A stretch of 64,000 nucleotides of DNA, taken from NCBI GenBank assembly GCA_002753135.1, contig PDZV01000011.1, positions 34,563 to 98,562 of the forward strand, given 5' to 3'. Shown here piece after piece: positions 53,721-62,635 of the stretch. Under the pieces are notes generated by a model. It was not told the origin of the DNA. It made no database searches and saw nothing but the letters and a program-made list of their open reading frames with translations. Each line of letters opens with the position of its first letter. Position 1 is the stretch's first letter. The stretch is from Magnetococcales bacterium WMHbinv6. Lineage in GTDB: Bacteria; Pseudomonadota; Magnetococcia; Magnetococcales; Magnetaquicoccaceae. The translations under genes were made by a program, and so were the position numbers.

Positions 53721-55739
53721 ATGGCTGAATCTGCTCTGGATGAAGATGTGTTGGCTTTTATTGGTCGCCGCAAGTCGGACAAGAATGCAGACACTTTCAT
53801 TGCATCTTACCACAAAAAGTTTGAAGAATCCGGCATCAACAAGGGGCGTGAAGTTTTACGGATTTTGCATGATAAACTCCCTGAGTTCCCCAAATTGCAG
53901 CCATGTTTAGCCTATTTCAGCATCGGCGGGTCGGTGGGGTCGGAAATTGAGACGGTGATGAATCAATCATCGATTAACTATGGGGTTTTATTGGAGTTTG
54001 ATAACTATGCATGCAATTTGGCAAGAGATAAAGCGAGGAATCTTGCCAGCCAGGGGAAAACCTTGGAAGTAGTCACCGGTAGTGTGACCGATGTGATGAA
54101 AGATTGCCAAAATATTTTGCACAAGTGGCGTAAGGAAAAAAAAATAGATGGTGTATTGGTGTCGGTTCAGGCTGTGATTCATGAGTTGCCTTTTCGGGCA
54201 AAGCAATTCGATTTGCTTACCTTTTTGTCTGAGATGGTGGAGGGTTGGCTGGATTGCCCGTTTATCTTTATTTGTCGCGAACCAATCAAGCCTTTTGGAT
54301 GGCCGGAGCAAGTGGTACTGAATACTCCCAGGTTGAATACAAACACTCTATTGGATTTTGCCAAGGATATTGCGGCCTACTTGTCGATCAAAGGAACGAT
54401 ACGTTCCCACTCTGAAATGGGCGTGTCGATGCCTTCTTTGTTGGCAGTCGAGGTGTTGCACAAGCTGTTTTATATTGAAGATTATCCTTACGAAATTCAG
54501 GAGCAGTTAACCAGTGTTGAGCCTGAAGAGATACTCTCCATGCTTAAAAAGTTGCTCGTAGGCAAAAGAGAACAAAATCGGAAGGTAACTGTTAGTCAAG
54601 CGTTGGAAAGTAGTGAAAGCTTTAATAGACAATATCACGAATATGAGATAGAGGTTCACACGACTAAACTTCAAGCAGTCGAAATGCCACCGGTCGCTTT
54701 TTCCCGGATGGTGGTACACAATATTGATCAAACTAAATATCAGCGTAATAAAGTAGATACCGGTGCTGGAACAGGCAGATTTCAAGAGAAGGCTGACGAA
54801 AAGGTAACCGTGACGGCAGAGTCTGTTGTGCCTGGTGAACAGAAAAAAGAGGAACAGCAAGAGAAGGCTGGCGCTCAAAAAGAGAAGAGTGGTCGTAGCA
54901 ATACGAGTGAGGATCAATCATCCATTCACAGAGACAGTGCAGAACTCTTTGATCTGTTGAAAGAAAAGGTTGTCATTATCTTGTCAGGTTCACCTGATGC
55001 GGTAAGTGCATTGTTCAAGCAATTTTTGCCTGAAAATACTGAACCACCTCTGGCTGATTCTGAAAAAATATTATTAGATATACTATTGAAGAGTGATTTC
55101 TCAGCAGTCTCACAAGCCCTTATTAAATGTCACAAACAATTTAATAAGGGCAATCCGTCAGGATTATCTGCTATCGTGCAAGTCAGTCGATGGCTCTTGC
55201 CATGGTTGCTGTTGGTGGCCCGTTGTCCCGACGAACAAGCAAGAGAATGGAGAAATACCGGCAAACTGGCTGATGTGGTTTCTATACCGGCAGGTCTGCC
55301 CTGTGTCGCTGATATGATCATGGCTGGTTTGGATCATCGCGAGCTGTCGTGGTCAGTGATGGATACTTTTCCAACTGGCAGTGCCAGACTTGATCTGCTG
55401 CCAGAGGTTGGCATCAAGGACAAATGCGAGAAAATTATTGATTTGATTCGTCAAGATTTGCACTATAAAACCAAATCTCCCGTAGAAGCTATTGGTACAG
55501 ACCAGATTGATGAATCGATTAACGTTCAGCTGGAATATGAATTTCAGCAGGGCAAGCGCTATTATCTGATCTTGAAGACAATGCCGGCCAACAGTCAACT
55601 GCAGAATCGAGATTGTGTCAGTGAAATACAAAGTGTTTTTGGTCTCTTGGCCATCTTGAAACTGGACAATGAATTGCTGGTGTCTGATCAGCGATTGTTT
55701 AATAATATTCGTAATTTGATTGCTGAAAAGGATAACTGA
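53721..55739 (+). CDS. methyltransferase-like effector with shared C-terminal docking-type domain, locus 2
   Basis: 672 residues. Residues about 60-260: a Rossmann/SAM-methyltransferase-like domain (LAYFSIGGSVGSEIETVM, GVLLEFDNYACNLAR, VVTGSVTDVMKD, VLVSVQAVIHELP). Residues about 330-410: a low-complexity, charged linker (KKEEQQEKAGAQKEKSGRSN). Residues about 486-672 match the C-terminus of the metallophosphoesterase at 1704: LPWLLLV, IPAGLPCVADMIMAGLDHRELSW, LLPEVGI, INVQLEYEFQQGKRYYLI, DQRLFNNIRNL. The gene is AT-richer than the next ones. It ends 2 nt before the ATPase. Likely effector component; catalytic activity unproven. Confidence 0.8.
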   Translation: MAESALDEDVLAFIGRRKSDKNADTFIASYHKKFEESGINKGREVLRILHDKLPEFPKLQPCLAYFSIGGSVGSEIETVMNQSSINYGVLLEFDNYACNLARDKARNLASQGKTLEVVTGSVTDVMKDCQNILHKWRKEKKIDGVLVSVQAVIHELPFRAKQFDLLTFLSEMVEGWLDCPFIFICREPIKPFGWPEQVVLNTPRLNTNTLLDFAKDIAAYLSIKGTIRSHSEMGVSMPSLLAVEVLHKLFYIEDYPYEIQEQLTSVEPEEILSMLKKLLVGKREQNRKVTVSQALESSESFNRQYHEYEIEVHTTKLQAVEMPPVAFSRMVVHNIDQTKYQRNKVDTGAGTGRFQEKADEKVTVTAESVVPGEQKKEEQQEKAGAQKEKSGRSNTSEDQSSIHRDSAELFDLLKEKVVIILSGSPDAVSALFKQFLPENTEPPLADSEKILLDILLKSDFSAVSQALIKCHKQFNKGNPSGLSAIVQVSRWLLPWLLLVARCPDEQAREWRNTGKLADVVSIPAGLPCVADMIMAGLDHRELSWSVMDTFPTGSARLDLLPEVGIKDKCEKIIDLIRQDLHYKTKSPVEAIGTDQIDESINVQLEYEFQQGKRYYLILKTMPANSQLQNRDCVSEIQSVFGLLAILKLDNELLVSDQRLFNNIRNLIAEKDN

Positions 55740-55741
55740 TC

Positions 55742-56764
55742 ATGACCACTGTCCCCACAATTTTTGAGTCGCAAACCTTCCCGATCAAGGTAAAGTTGGC
55801 CGGAGGGGAGCGGGTGATGGATCGGGTTCATTTGATGGGCAGGGATGAATGGCTGGCCATTCATGCTGCCATTGCCGCCGGGCGGCCTTTGTTGGTGCGG
55901 GGTGAGCCGGGGATTGGCAAGAGTCAGATGGCGCGGGCGGCGGCCAGGTTGTTGGGGCGGGTGTTTATCAAACATGTGATTGATTCCCGCTCGGAATCTC
56001 GTGATCTGCTCTACCATTATGACGCCGTGCGCCGTCTTGCCGATGCGCAGGTGGTTGGGGCTTTGGGGGAGAGCGGTGAGGCCAAATGGCAAGAGGTGCA
56101 GGCGCGGCTTGATCTGAGCCGCTATGTGCAGCCGGGGCCGTTGTGGTGGGCGTTTGATTGGGATAATGCCCGGCAACAGGCAGAGAAGAGCAACAGCCAA
56201 CCGCCGCCGCAGCCCGATGGCGGGGCATGGCAACAGGGGGCGGTGCTGCTGCTTGATGAAATCGACAAGGCGGAGAGCGAATTGCCCAACGGGCTGTTGG
56301 AGGCGCTCGGCAACCGCTCGTTTACTCCCCTCGGGCAAAACCAGCCGGTCAGTGCCGGTGACTCTCTGCCGCTGGTGATCATCACCACCAACGAAGAGCG
56401 GGCGTTGCCGGATGCCTTCATGCGCCGCTGTCTGGTTTTGCGCCTCGGCCTGCCGGGCAGTGACGGGGAGCTGAAATCGTTTCTTGTCGCCCGTGGCGAG
56501 GCCCATTTTAATAGTGAGACGTCGCAACTGGCGCCAAAGGTGTTGCAGAAGGCGGCGGAGCTGCTGGCCCGCCATCGGCGTGATGCGCTCAAGGTGCAAG
56601 TGACGCCGCTGCCGGGCCAGGCCGAATATCTCGATCTGTTGCGGGCCGTGCTGGGGTTGAGCAGCGAGAGCGAACAACAGTTGGAGCTGCTCGAACAGGT
56701 GGGTGAGTTCACCCTGAAGAAAAATATGGCCTGGGATGGCAGCAGCACGGCAAGCCACCATTGA
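55742..56764 (+). CDS. MoxR-like AAA+ ATPase, conflict locus 2
   Basis: 340 residues. Same motifs as the locus 1 ATPase: GEPGIGKS Walker A, VLLLDEIDKAE Walker B, TTNEERALPDAFMRRC sensor/arginine segment. Most of the protein differs by scattered substitutions only (QNQPVSAGDS for QSLPVSAGDS). The N-terminus diverges (TTVPTIFESQTFPIKVKLAGGERVMDRVHL). Its stop overlaps the TTG start of the next gene by 4 nt. Expected to energise or gate the effector. Confidence 0.92.
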   Translation: MTTVPTIFESQTFPIKVKLAGGERVMDRVHLMGRDEWLAIHAAIAAGRPLLVRGEPGIGKSQMARAAARLLGRVFIKHVIDSRSESRDLLYHYDAVRRLADAQVVGALGESGEAKWQEVQARLDLSRYVQPGPLWWAFDWDNARQQAEKSNSQPPPQPDGGAWQQGAVLLLDEIDKAESELPNGLLEALGNRSFTPLGQNQPVSAGDSLPLVIITTNEERALPDAFMRRCLVLRLGLPGSDGELKSFLVARGEAHFNSETSQLAPKVLQKAAELLARHRRDALKVQVTPLPGQAEYLDLLRAVLGLSSESEQQLELLEQVGEFTLKKNMAWDGSSTASHH

Positions 56765-59700
56765 ACACCGCCTCTCCCTCTCTTCTGCCGCTGGCCGGAA
56801 GCGGCTATGCCGATCTGCTCCGCGCCTTGCAGGCCGATGCCAGCGACGATTTGACGGTGATGGCCGAGCTGCTCGGTTTTGTCCGCCAGCCTGCCACCCC
56901 GGCACCGGAAGAGCCACCGCCGCCAGAGAAGCAACCCCCGATCACAGCAGCGCCCGACACTGCCCCCCGGCCAGCCTACCCGCAGCAGATTGAACCGCTG
57001 CTGCTGTGGCAATTGCAGCACTTTCAGGCGCGGGAACCGTTGCGCATCGGACAAACAGCGGAGGCAGGGGAGGCGAAAGACACCCGACCCGAGGAGCCGC
57101 CACGCCAGGAACCCTTGACCCCATGGAACCGCCTGCTTCCCCGTCTGCGCCAAGGGGTTACCCTGCGGGTGGCGGGCAAAGAGCCGGATATGGACAAAAT
57201 TGTCACCCGCCTTGTCCGTGGCCAAGAGTTATACCCTTTGCCGTGTCGCCTGCGCCGCCGTTGGGGGCAACAGATTCAGATCATCCTTGACCGGGCCAGC
57301 CGTTTGATTCCGCTGCAGACGGATCTCGATCAGGTGGCCGGGAAGATGGCCCGCCTGTTTCCCGGGCGCGGGGTGGAGTATGTGCTGTTGGAGGATGATT
57401 TTATCCCTACCAGCAGACAGCAGGGGGGGGGCAGGCGAGCGTATCGCCTGCCGGAAGCGGGCAGTCTGGTGCTGGCATTGAGCGATTTGGGGCTGTTGTC
57501 GGCGCAGACGGCAGAAGTGAGCGAACGGTGGCAGCAGTGGGGGCAACGTTTGCGCCAGCGGGGGTGCCGGGTGGTGGCTCTCAACCCGTTGCCGCCGGAT
57601 CGGATTGTGGCGGAACGGCTGCCCGCGTGGCAGATACTCTCTTTTGCCAGCACGGGACGGGGGCCACCCCCGGCGGCAGAGTGGCTGCAGCAGCGGGCCG
57701 AACGGTTGTTGCGCCTGCTCTCGCCTGCCATCCGCATCGAGCCGGGATTGTTGCGGGCTGTGCGCCGTTTGTTGGGCAGCGAGGCGGATGGCGCAACCGA
57801 ACTGGATGCCTGGAACCATCCGGCCATGGCCGGGCGCAGTCGGGTGGCCGGGGTGTTGGAGGGGCAGGAGCGGCAGCGGTTGCGCCAGGCCTTTGCCGAA
57901 CAGGAGAGCGAGGCGATGCAACAGGCGGTGATCACCCTGTTGCAGCAGTGGCGCAGCGGCTTTGCCCAAGAGATTTGGTTTGAAGAGTTGTTGACCTTGC
58001 AAGCCGAGCAGATGCCGGAGTTGATCCGCCAGCAGGATTGGCTGGCGGCCAAACAGTTTTTTAAACAGCTTGCCCTGGCAACCGACGATCTGGATATTCT
58101 CGACTGGTTTTTGCGTGTCGATGGGCGCGGTACGGAGAGTCTCTATCAGGGGGAGGATGCCGAATTGCGCCTGGCCCTGCAGCGCCTGCACCTGGCCGCT
58201 TTGGGTGAAGAGGGCAATGCGGCGGTGCGGGCCACCTTTGACCTGCGCCTGCAGCCAAAAAAATATCCGGAACCACTCTTGTTGCCGTTGGCTCAGCAGG
58301 GGTGCCAGTTGTTGGCGGGCGAGTTGGCCGCCTCCGGCAGCCTGCTCGGCTCCATCCGCAGCCAGCAGGATCAGCTGCTGGTCGGTCGCTTGTTGCAGGA
58401 TAAGCGATTTTGGCAAGAGTCACTTCCCCCCTGGGCCGATGCCTGGGGGTGGGATCAATATGGTGCCTGGCTGGAGTTTGTCGTGGATGGGGTGCGGCAA
58501 CGTATGCGCTGGCTGCCGCCGGGCAGCTTCATGATGGGTTCGCCGGAGGGTGAGGAGGGACGTTACCCGGACGAAGGACCGCAGCACCGGGTAACCTTTC
58601 GCCAGGGATTCTGGATCTTTGCTACCGCCTGTACGCAAGCCTTGTGGCAGGCGGTGATGGGCAGCAATCCCAGCGCCTTGCAGGCGGCCAACCATCCGGT
58701 GGAAAAAGTCAATAATGAGTTGATTGAGCAGTTTTTGCAGCGGTTGGAGGAACGTCTGCCCGGCATCGGCCTGACCTTGCCGAGCGAGGCGCAATGGGAG
58801 TATGGCTGTCGCGCAGGCAGCAGCAGCGCCTACAGTTTTGGCGAGGAGATCAGCCCGGCCCAGGTCAACCATGCCAGTCAGGCCACGCTGCCGGTGGCCA
58901 GCCTGCCTGCCAACCGCTGGGGTTTGTACGAGATGCACGGCAATGTGCGCGAGTGGTGCCAGGATGGCTGGCATGACTCCTATACGGAGGCACCAGAAGA
59001 TGGTTCCGCCTGGCCTGCCGCCCCTGGCAGCGGGCGGGTGGTGCGTGGCGGTTCCTGGGGCAACGACGCCCGCAACGTCCGCTCTGCCGTGCGCTACGGT
59101 TTTGAGTCAACGCTGCGTGACGGCTCTCTGGGATTTCGCTGTGTCCGTGCCGCGCAGGCAACGAACGGCGGCGCGCTGGTGGCACCGGTACCTGCAATGC
59201 AACAACAGCGAGAGAGCCAGAAAGATGCCGGGATAACGGTCAAGAGCACCCTGCTCGATCTGCAAAAAGGGCCGACGCACAGCCGCGCTGAGCTGCCGGA
59301 GAGCCCTTCCTTCCAGGTGCAGAGCGACTGCGAAACCCTCACCTTTGCCCGCTTGCGCAAACCGGATTGGGCCGATGCCATCGGGCGCGACCGGTTTGGG
59401 TTGTGGGCCAGTTTTGCGCTGCCAGATAGTGGTCACCCGCCGGTCAGACAAATTTTGCGCTGGATTCCTCCGGGGCGCTTTGTGATGGGGTCGCCGGAGG
59501 ATGAGGAGGGGCGCTATCCTGACGAGGGACCACAGCATGAAGTGACCTTTTCGCAGGGGTTTTGGCTTTTCGATACCCCTTGCACACAGGCGTTGTGGCA
59601 GGCGGTGATGGGTAATAATCCGAGTCGATTCCGCTCAGTAAACCGACCCGTGGAGCAGGTCAATTTTGCGGATGTGCAAGAATTTTTGCAGAAAATGGAA

Positions 59701-60222
59701 GAACAACGGCCCGGTCTTGGCCTGCAGTTGCCCAGCGAGGCGCAATGGGAATATGCCTGTCGGGCTGGGAGCAGCACTGCCCTGTATAACGGGCCGATGA
59801 AGATTTTAGGGGAACGTAACGCCCCGGCCCTGGATGCCATTGCCTGGTATGGCGGCAACAGCGGAAAAGAGTTTGATCTGGAGCAAGGTATCGATAGTGC
59901 CGAGTGGGAGGAAAAACAATACGATCACCGGCAAGCTGGAACACGGCTTGTTCGTTTGAAACTTTCCAACGGTTGGGGGTTGTATGATATGCTGGGCAAC
60001 GTATGGGAGTGGTGCCAGGATCATAACCATGATTCGTATCAAGGCGCTCCGCCCGATGGTTCCGCATGGCTCGATAGCGCCGCCTCGGCTGATGCGGGGC
60101 GGGTTGTGCGCGGTGGCTCCTGGAACTCCCGTGCGCGTCGCGTGCGCTCTGCCATGCGCGGCTGGGACGAGCCTGCGGACCGTCGCGGCTACCTGGGCTT
60201 TCGCTGTGTCCGAGTTCCGTAG
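56761..60222 (+). CDS. SAV_2336-like domain protein with two FGE/C-type-lectin domains, locus 2
   Basis: 1153 residues. The start is TTG 56761, overlapping the ATPase stop as the ATG does in locus 1; no closer ATG keeps the YADLLRAL start. Order as in locus 1: short helical start, proline-rich linker, SAV_2336-like module (LRRRWGQQIQIILDRAS, LVLALSDLGLL, RIEPGLLRAVRRLLG, WNHPAMAG) to about residue 550. FGE domains follow at about 580-800 and 898-1153, with the connecting block SDCETLTFARLRKPDWADAIGRDR. Unlike its locus 1 paralogue, its last 40 codons are a DGR variable-region copy (copy B). TAG then TGA end it. Confidence 0.87.
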   Translation: MNTASPSLLPLAGSGYADLLRALQADASDDLTVMAELLGFVRQPATPAPEEPPPPEKQPPITAAPDTAPRPAYPQQIEPLLLWQLQHFQAREPLRIGQTAEAGEAKDTRPEEPPRQEPLTPWNRLLPRLRQGVTLRVAGKEPDMDKIVTRLVRGQELYPLPCRLRRRWGQQIQIILDRASRLIPLQTDLDQVAGKMARLFPGRGVEYVLLEDDFIPTSRQQGGGRRAYRLPEAGSLVLALSDLGLLSAQTAEVSERWQQWGQRLRQRGCRVVALNPLPPDRIVAERLPAWQILSFASTGRGPPPAAEWLQQRAERLLRLLSPAIRIEPGLLRAVRRLLGSEADGATELDAWNHPAMAGRSRVAGVLEGQERQRLRQAFAEQESEAMQQAVITLLQQWRSGFAQEIWFEELLTLQAEQMPELIRQQDWLAAKQFFKQLALATDDLDILDWFLRVDGRGTESLYQGEDAELRLALQRLHLAALGEEGNAAVRATFDLRLQPKKYPEPLLLPLAQQGCQLLAGELAASGSLLGSIRSQQDQLLVGRLLQDKRFWQESLPPWADAWGWDQYGAWLEFVVDGVRQRMRWLPPGSFMMGSPEGEEGRYPDEGPQHRVTFRQGFWIFATACTQALWQAVMGSNPSALQAANHPVEKVNNELIEQFLQRLEERLPGIGLTLPSEAQWEYGCRAGSSSAYSFGEEISPAQVNHASQATLPVASLPANRWGLYEMHGNVREWCQDGWHDSYTEAPEDGSAWPAAPGSGRVVRGGSWGNDARNVRSAVRYGFESTLRDGSLGFRCVRAAQATNGGALVAPVPAMQQQRESQKDAGITVKSTLLDLQKGPTHSRAELPESPSFQVQSDCETLTFARLRKPDWADAIGRDRFGLWASFALPDSGHPPVRQILRWIPPGRFVMGSPEDEEGRYPDEGPQHEVTFSQGFWLFDTPCTQALWQAVMGNNPSRFRSVNRPVEQVNFADVQEFLQKMEEQRPGLGLQLPSEAQWEYACRAGSSTALYNGPMKILGERNAPALDAIAWYGGNSGKEFDLEQGIDSAEWEEKQYDHRQAGTRLVRLKLSNGWGLYDMLGNVWEWCQDHNHDSYQGAPPDGSAWLDSAASADAGRVVRGGSWNSRARRVRSAMRGWDEPADRRGYLGFRCVRVP
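60100..60219 (+). other. DGR variable region, copy B (end of the two-FGE protein)
   Basis: Same 120-nt segment as copies A and C. Variable residues here: N, S, R, R, R, G, D, E, D, R, G, Y. No hairpin like that after A or C follows the stop; the similarity ends shortly after GTGAGCC. This may be a fossil or an inactive target, or one that became separated from its 3' element. Confidence 0.82.
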
Positions 60223-60293
60223 TGAGCCAGGCAGCAGGTGTTGGCAGGCAGGAGAGGAGGCGAGGTGAAACGATCAAGCAAGGTGTGCAGGCG

Positions 60294-61115
60294 ATGAGTA
60301 CGGCTTTTCCCACCCCCTTCCCCCAACACTGCCCCCCCCTCTGGGCCTCCGGTTGGGGGCAGGATGGTTACGGCTATTTTGTCGAGTTCACCTGCCGGGG
60401 GGTGGTGCAACGGATGCGCTGGATACCGGCGGGGCGGTTTGTCATGGGTTCGCCGGTGGGTGAGGCGGAAAGAATGGATCGGGAGGGGCCGCAGCATGAA
60501 GTCACCTTTGCCCAAGGGTTTTGGATCTTTGCGACTGCCTGCAGCCAGGCCTTGTGGCAGGCGGTGATGGGAGAGAATCCTAGCCGTTTTCCGGGAGAGG
60601 AGAGGCCAGTAGAAACTGTCAGTTTTACCGATGTTCAGCGTTTTCTCGACCAAATCGAGCAACTCCTGCCGGGCTTGCAACTGACTCTGCCCAGTGAAGC
60701 GCAATGGGAGTATGCCTGCCGGGCCGGAACCAGCACCCCCTTCAGCTTTGGCAACACAATCAGCCCGCAACAGGTTAATTTTAACGGCAACTATCCTTAT
60801 CCCGGTGGGGAAAAAGGGGAGCATCGAAAGCAAACCGTGCCGCTTGCTTCACTCCCGCCCAACCCATGGGGGCTATTTGAGATGCACGGCAATGTTTGGG
60901 AATGGTGCCAGGATCATGAGCACCGCTCGTACCAGGGTGCGCCGAAGGATGGTTCCGCCTGGCTCAACAGCGCCGCCCCAGCTGATGCGTGGCGGGTTGT
61001 GCGCGGTGGCTCCTGGTACGACCTTGCGCGTAGCGTGCGCTCTGCCATTCGCTACTGGTACGTGCCTGCGTACCGTGGCGGCTACCTGGGCTTTCGCTGT
61101 GTCCGAGTTCCGTGA
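60294..61115 (+). CDS. FGE/C-type-lectin-fold protein with DGR-type variable C-terminus, locus 2
   Basis: 273 residues; ATG 60294 gives the same length as the paralogue at 8281. ASGWGQDGYGYFVEF, MRWIPAGRFVMGSP, EGPQHEVTF, SQALWQAVMG, LPSEAQWEYACRAG, MHGNVWEWCQD, GGSWYDLARSVRSAIR and LGFRCVRVP mark the full FGE/C-type-lectin domain. The final 40 codons are variable-region copy C, followed by the hairpin at 61145-61218. Likely the tunable recognition protein of locus 2. No active-site Cys pair is evident. Confidence 0.9.
   Translation: MSTAFPTPFPQHCPPLWASGWGQDGYGYFVEFTCRGVVQRMRWIPAGRFVMGSPVGEAERMDREGPQHEVTFAQGFWIFATACSQALWQAVMGENPSRFPGEERPVETVSFTDVQRFLDQIEQLLPGLQLTLPSEAQWEYACRAGTSTPFSFGNTISPQQVNFNGNYPYPGGEKGEHRKQTVPLASLPPNPWGLFEMHGNVWEWCQDHEHRSYQGAPKDGSAWLNSAAPADAWRVVRGGSWYDLARSVRSAIRYWYVPAYRGGYLGFRCVRVP
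60993..61112 (+). other. DGR variable region, copy C
   Basis: Third copy of the 120-nt segment. It differs from A and B at first/second codon positions, with NNC codons TAC, GAC, AGC, TAC, TAC, TAC, GGC where a template AAC is expected. A single third-position difference (ATT versus ATG) also fits A in the template. Flanking invariant blocks as in copies A and B. Confidence 0.88.
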
Positions 61116-61144
61116 GCCCGGCAGGTGCGGCAGGTGCGGCGGGT

Positions 61145-61218
61145 CCCGTTGTCGGGCAGGACCGGCGACGGGTCGGCTGGCGGAGCGCCGACACGCGCAG
61201 GGCGTGCCAGACAACGGG
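61145..61218. repeat. hairpin downstream of DGR variable region C
   Basis: CCCGTTGTC (61145-61153) pairs with GACAACGGG (61210-61218). After one G-A mismatch the stem continues as GGCA/TGCC. Inside lies GTCGGC (61172-61177) / GCCGAC (61187-61192) around TGGCGGAGC. Compared with the hairpin after copy A, the outer stem bases changed on both arms (GCGTTGTC/GACAACGC versus CCGTTGTC/GACAACGG), which preserves pairing. Confidence 0.75.
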
Positions 61219-61304
61219 CAGGTCAGGCCAGCGGGGGGTGACTGCTGTAACGGGGCCTCTGGTGTCCGGTGGAAATCCATGTCGCACAGGAGAAGAAAAT
61301 CTCA

Positions 61305-61469
61305 ATGCCCAACAATTTTCTGGCCTCTCTCTTGCTTCTCAGTCTGGCGATGCTCTCCGGTTGCACCGGTCGGGCCGTGGGTGAGGCGGCGTATCGTTCT
61401 CTGGAACAGATCAGCTGTTACGACCGAAACCATTCCCGTGGACGGTGCAATCCTCCTGTAGAGGAGTGA
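61305..61469 (+). CDS. small lipoprotein
   Basis: 54 residues. Signal with lipobox LLLLSLAMLSGC (Cys near residue 20) followed by TGRAVGEAAYRSLEQISC and a short Arg/Asn-rich tail ending NPPVEE. AGGAGAAG lies in the right place upstream of ATG 61305. The stop TGA overlaps a GTG that may start the ABC permease gene. Likely outer-membrane or periplasmic lipoprotein accompanying the exporter; function unknown. Confidence 0.72.
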   Translation: MPNNFLASLLLLSLAMLSGCTGRAVGEAAYRSLEQISCYDRNHSRGRCNPPVEE

Positions 61470-62632
61470 ACCCGTTTATTGTGTACGCCATCGCCTTGAA
61501 AATGTTGCTGGGAGACCGGTTGAAATATTTCGGTCTCATCGCCGGGATCGCCTTTGCTGCCATGTTGATCTCCCAGCAGGCGGCGATTCTGGTTGGCTTT
61601 ACCAAACAGACCGGCTCTTTTATCCGCGATACCGCGCAGGCTGATCTGTGGATCATGGATCCGCAGGTGCGCTTTTCGCAGGATCATATTCCGCTGCGCG
61701 AAATGATGGTCCATCTGGTGCGCGGCACCCCGGGGGTGGCGTGGGCGGTGCCGCTCTATCAGGGGTTTGTGCGCGCCAAAATGCCGGATGGAACCAACTT
61801 CACCCTGATTCTGGTCGGGCTCGATGACGCCAGCTTGACCGGGGCCCCGCCGCTGATGGTCGAAGGCCAGTTGACCGATCTGCGCCGGGATCGGGCGGTG
61901 CTGATCGACGCCGGAACCAGCGCCAAAAAATTGCTGATGAAAAATGGCGGCAAGCGACCGATGCAGGTCGGGGACAGCTTTTCGATCATGGATCACGACG
62001 CCTTCATCGTCGGCTCCTACCGTTCGCGCACCAGCTTTTTTTGGGAACCGGTCCTCTACACCACCTACAGCCGCGCCCTCGGCTTTGCCGCCGGGGGAGA
62101 GCGCAACATGCTCTCCTATGTGATGGTCAAACTGGCCCCCGGTGCGGATCTGGAGCAAACCCGCCAGCTGCTGCAACAACGAACCGGTCTGCTTGCCCGC
62201 AGCAACCCGGAGTTTATCCGTATCACCGCTGACTATATTCTCAACGAAACCGGCATCCTGATGAACTTTGGCTTTGCCGTGCTGCTCGGTTTTGCCATCG
62301 GGGCCTTGGTGGCCGGGCAGACTTTCTACAATTTCACCCTCGATAATCTGCGCCACTACGGCACCCTGAAGGCGATGGGGGTGGGCAATCGCACCCTGGC
62401 TGCCATGCTCTTTCTGCAGGTGGGGGTGGTCTCGGTGTTGGGCTACGGCATCGGTGTCGGTATGGGGGCGGCGTTGGGGTTGTGGATGAGTTCCGCTGGT
62501 CTCGCCTTCAGCATGCCCTGGCAAATTCCCGCCGTCACCGCCGGGGCCATCGTGCTGGTTTCGCTGATTGCCTCCTGGTTCTCCTTGCGCCGGGTCTTTG
62601 CCCTGGAACCGGCGGTGGTCTTTAAAGGGTAA
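61466..62632 (+). CDS. DevC-like ABC transporter permease
   Basis: 388 residues. Pattern IALKMLLGDRLKYFGLIAGIAFAAMLISQQAAILVGFTKQTGSFI, IWIMD-like segment (LWIMDPQVRF), a periplasmic region and C-terminal membrane helices GFAVLLGFAIGALVAGQTFYNFTLDN, LFLQVGVVSVLGYGIGVGMGAALGLW. It is the FtsX-type fold of the DevC/MacB-like group. The start is unsure: GTG 61466 overlaps the lipoprotein stop; the frame is open from 61445. Co-transcribed with ATPase and adaptor genes. Confidence 0.82.
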   Translation: MNPFIVYAIALKMLLGDRLKYFGLIAGIAFAAMLISQQAAILVGFTKQTGSFIRDTAQADLWIMDPQVRFSQDHIPLREMMVHLVRGTPGVAWAVPLYQGFVRAKMPDGTNFTLILVGLDDASLTGAPPLMVEGQLTDLRRDRAVLIDAGTSAKKLLMKNGGKRPMQVGDSFSIMDHDAFIVGSYRSRTSFFWEPVLYTTYSRALGFAAGGERNMLSYVMVKLAPGADLEQTRQLLQQRTGLLARSNPEFIRITADYILNETGILMNFGFAVLLGFAIGALVAGQTFYNFTLDNLRHYGTLKAMGVGNRTLAAMLFLQVGVVSVLGYGIGVGMGAALGLWMSSAGLAFSMPWQIPAVTAGAIVLVSLIASWFSLRRVFALEPAVVFKG

Positions 62633-62635
62633 ACG

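Noticed and set aside
57229..58416. 395-codon leftward frame inside the locus 2 SAV_2336-like gene
   Set aside because: Antisense of a conserved domain also present in locus 1; no motif of its own.
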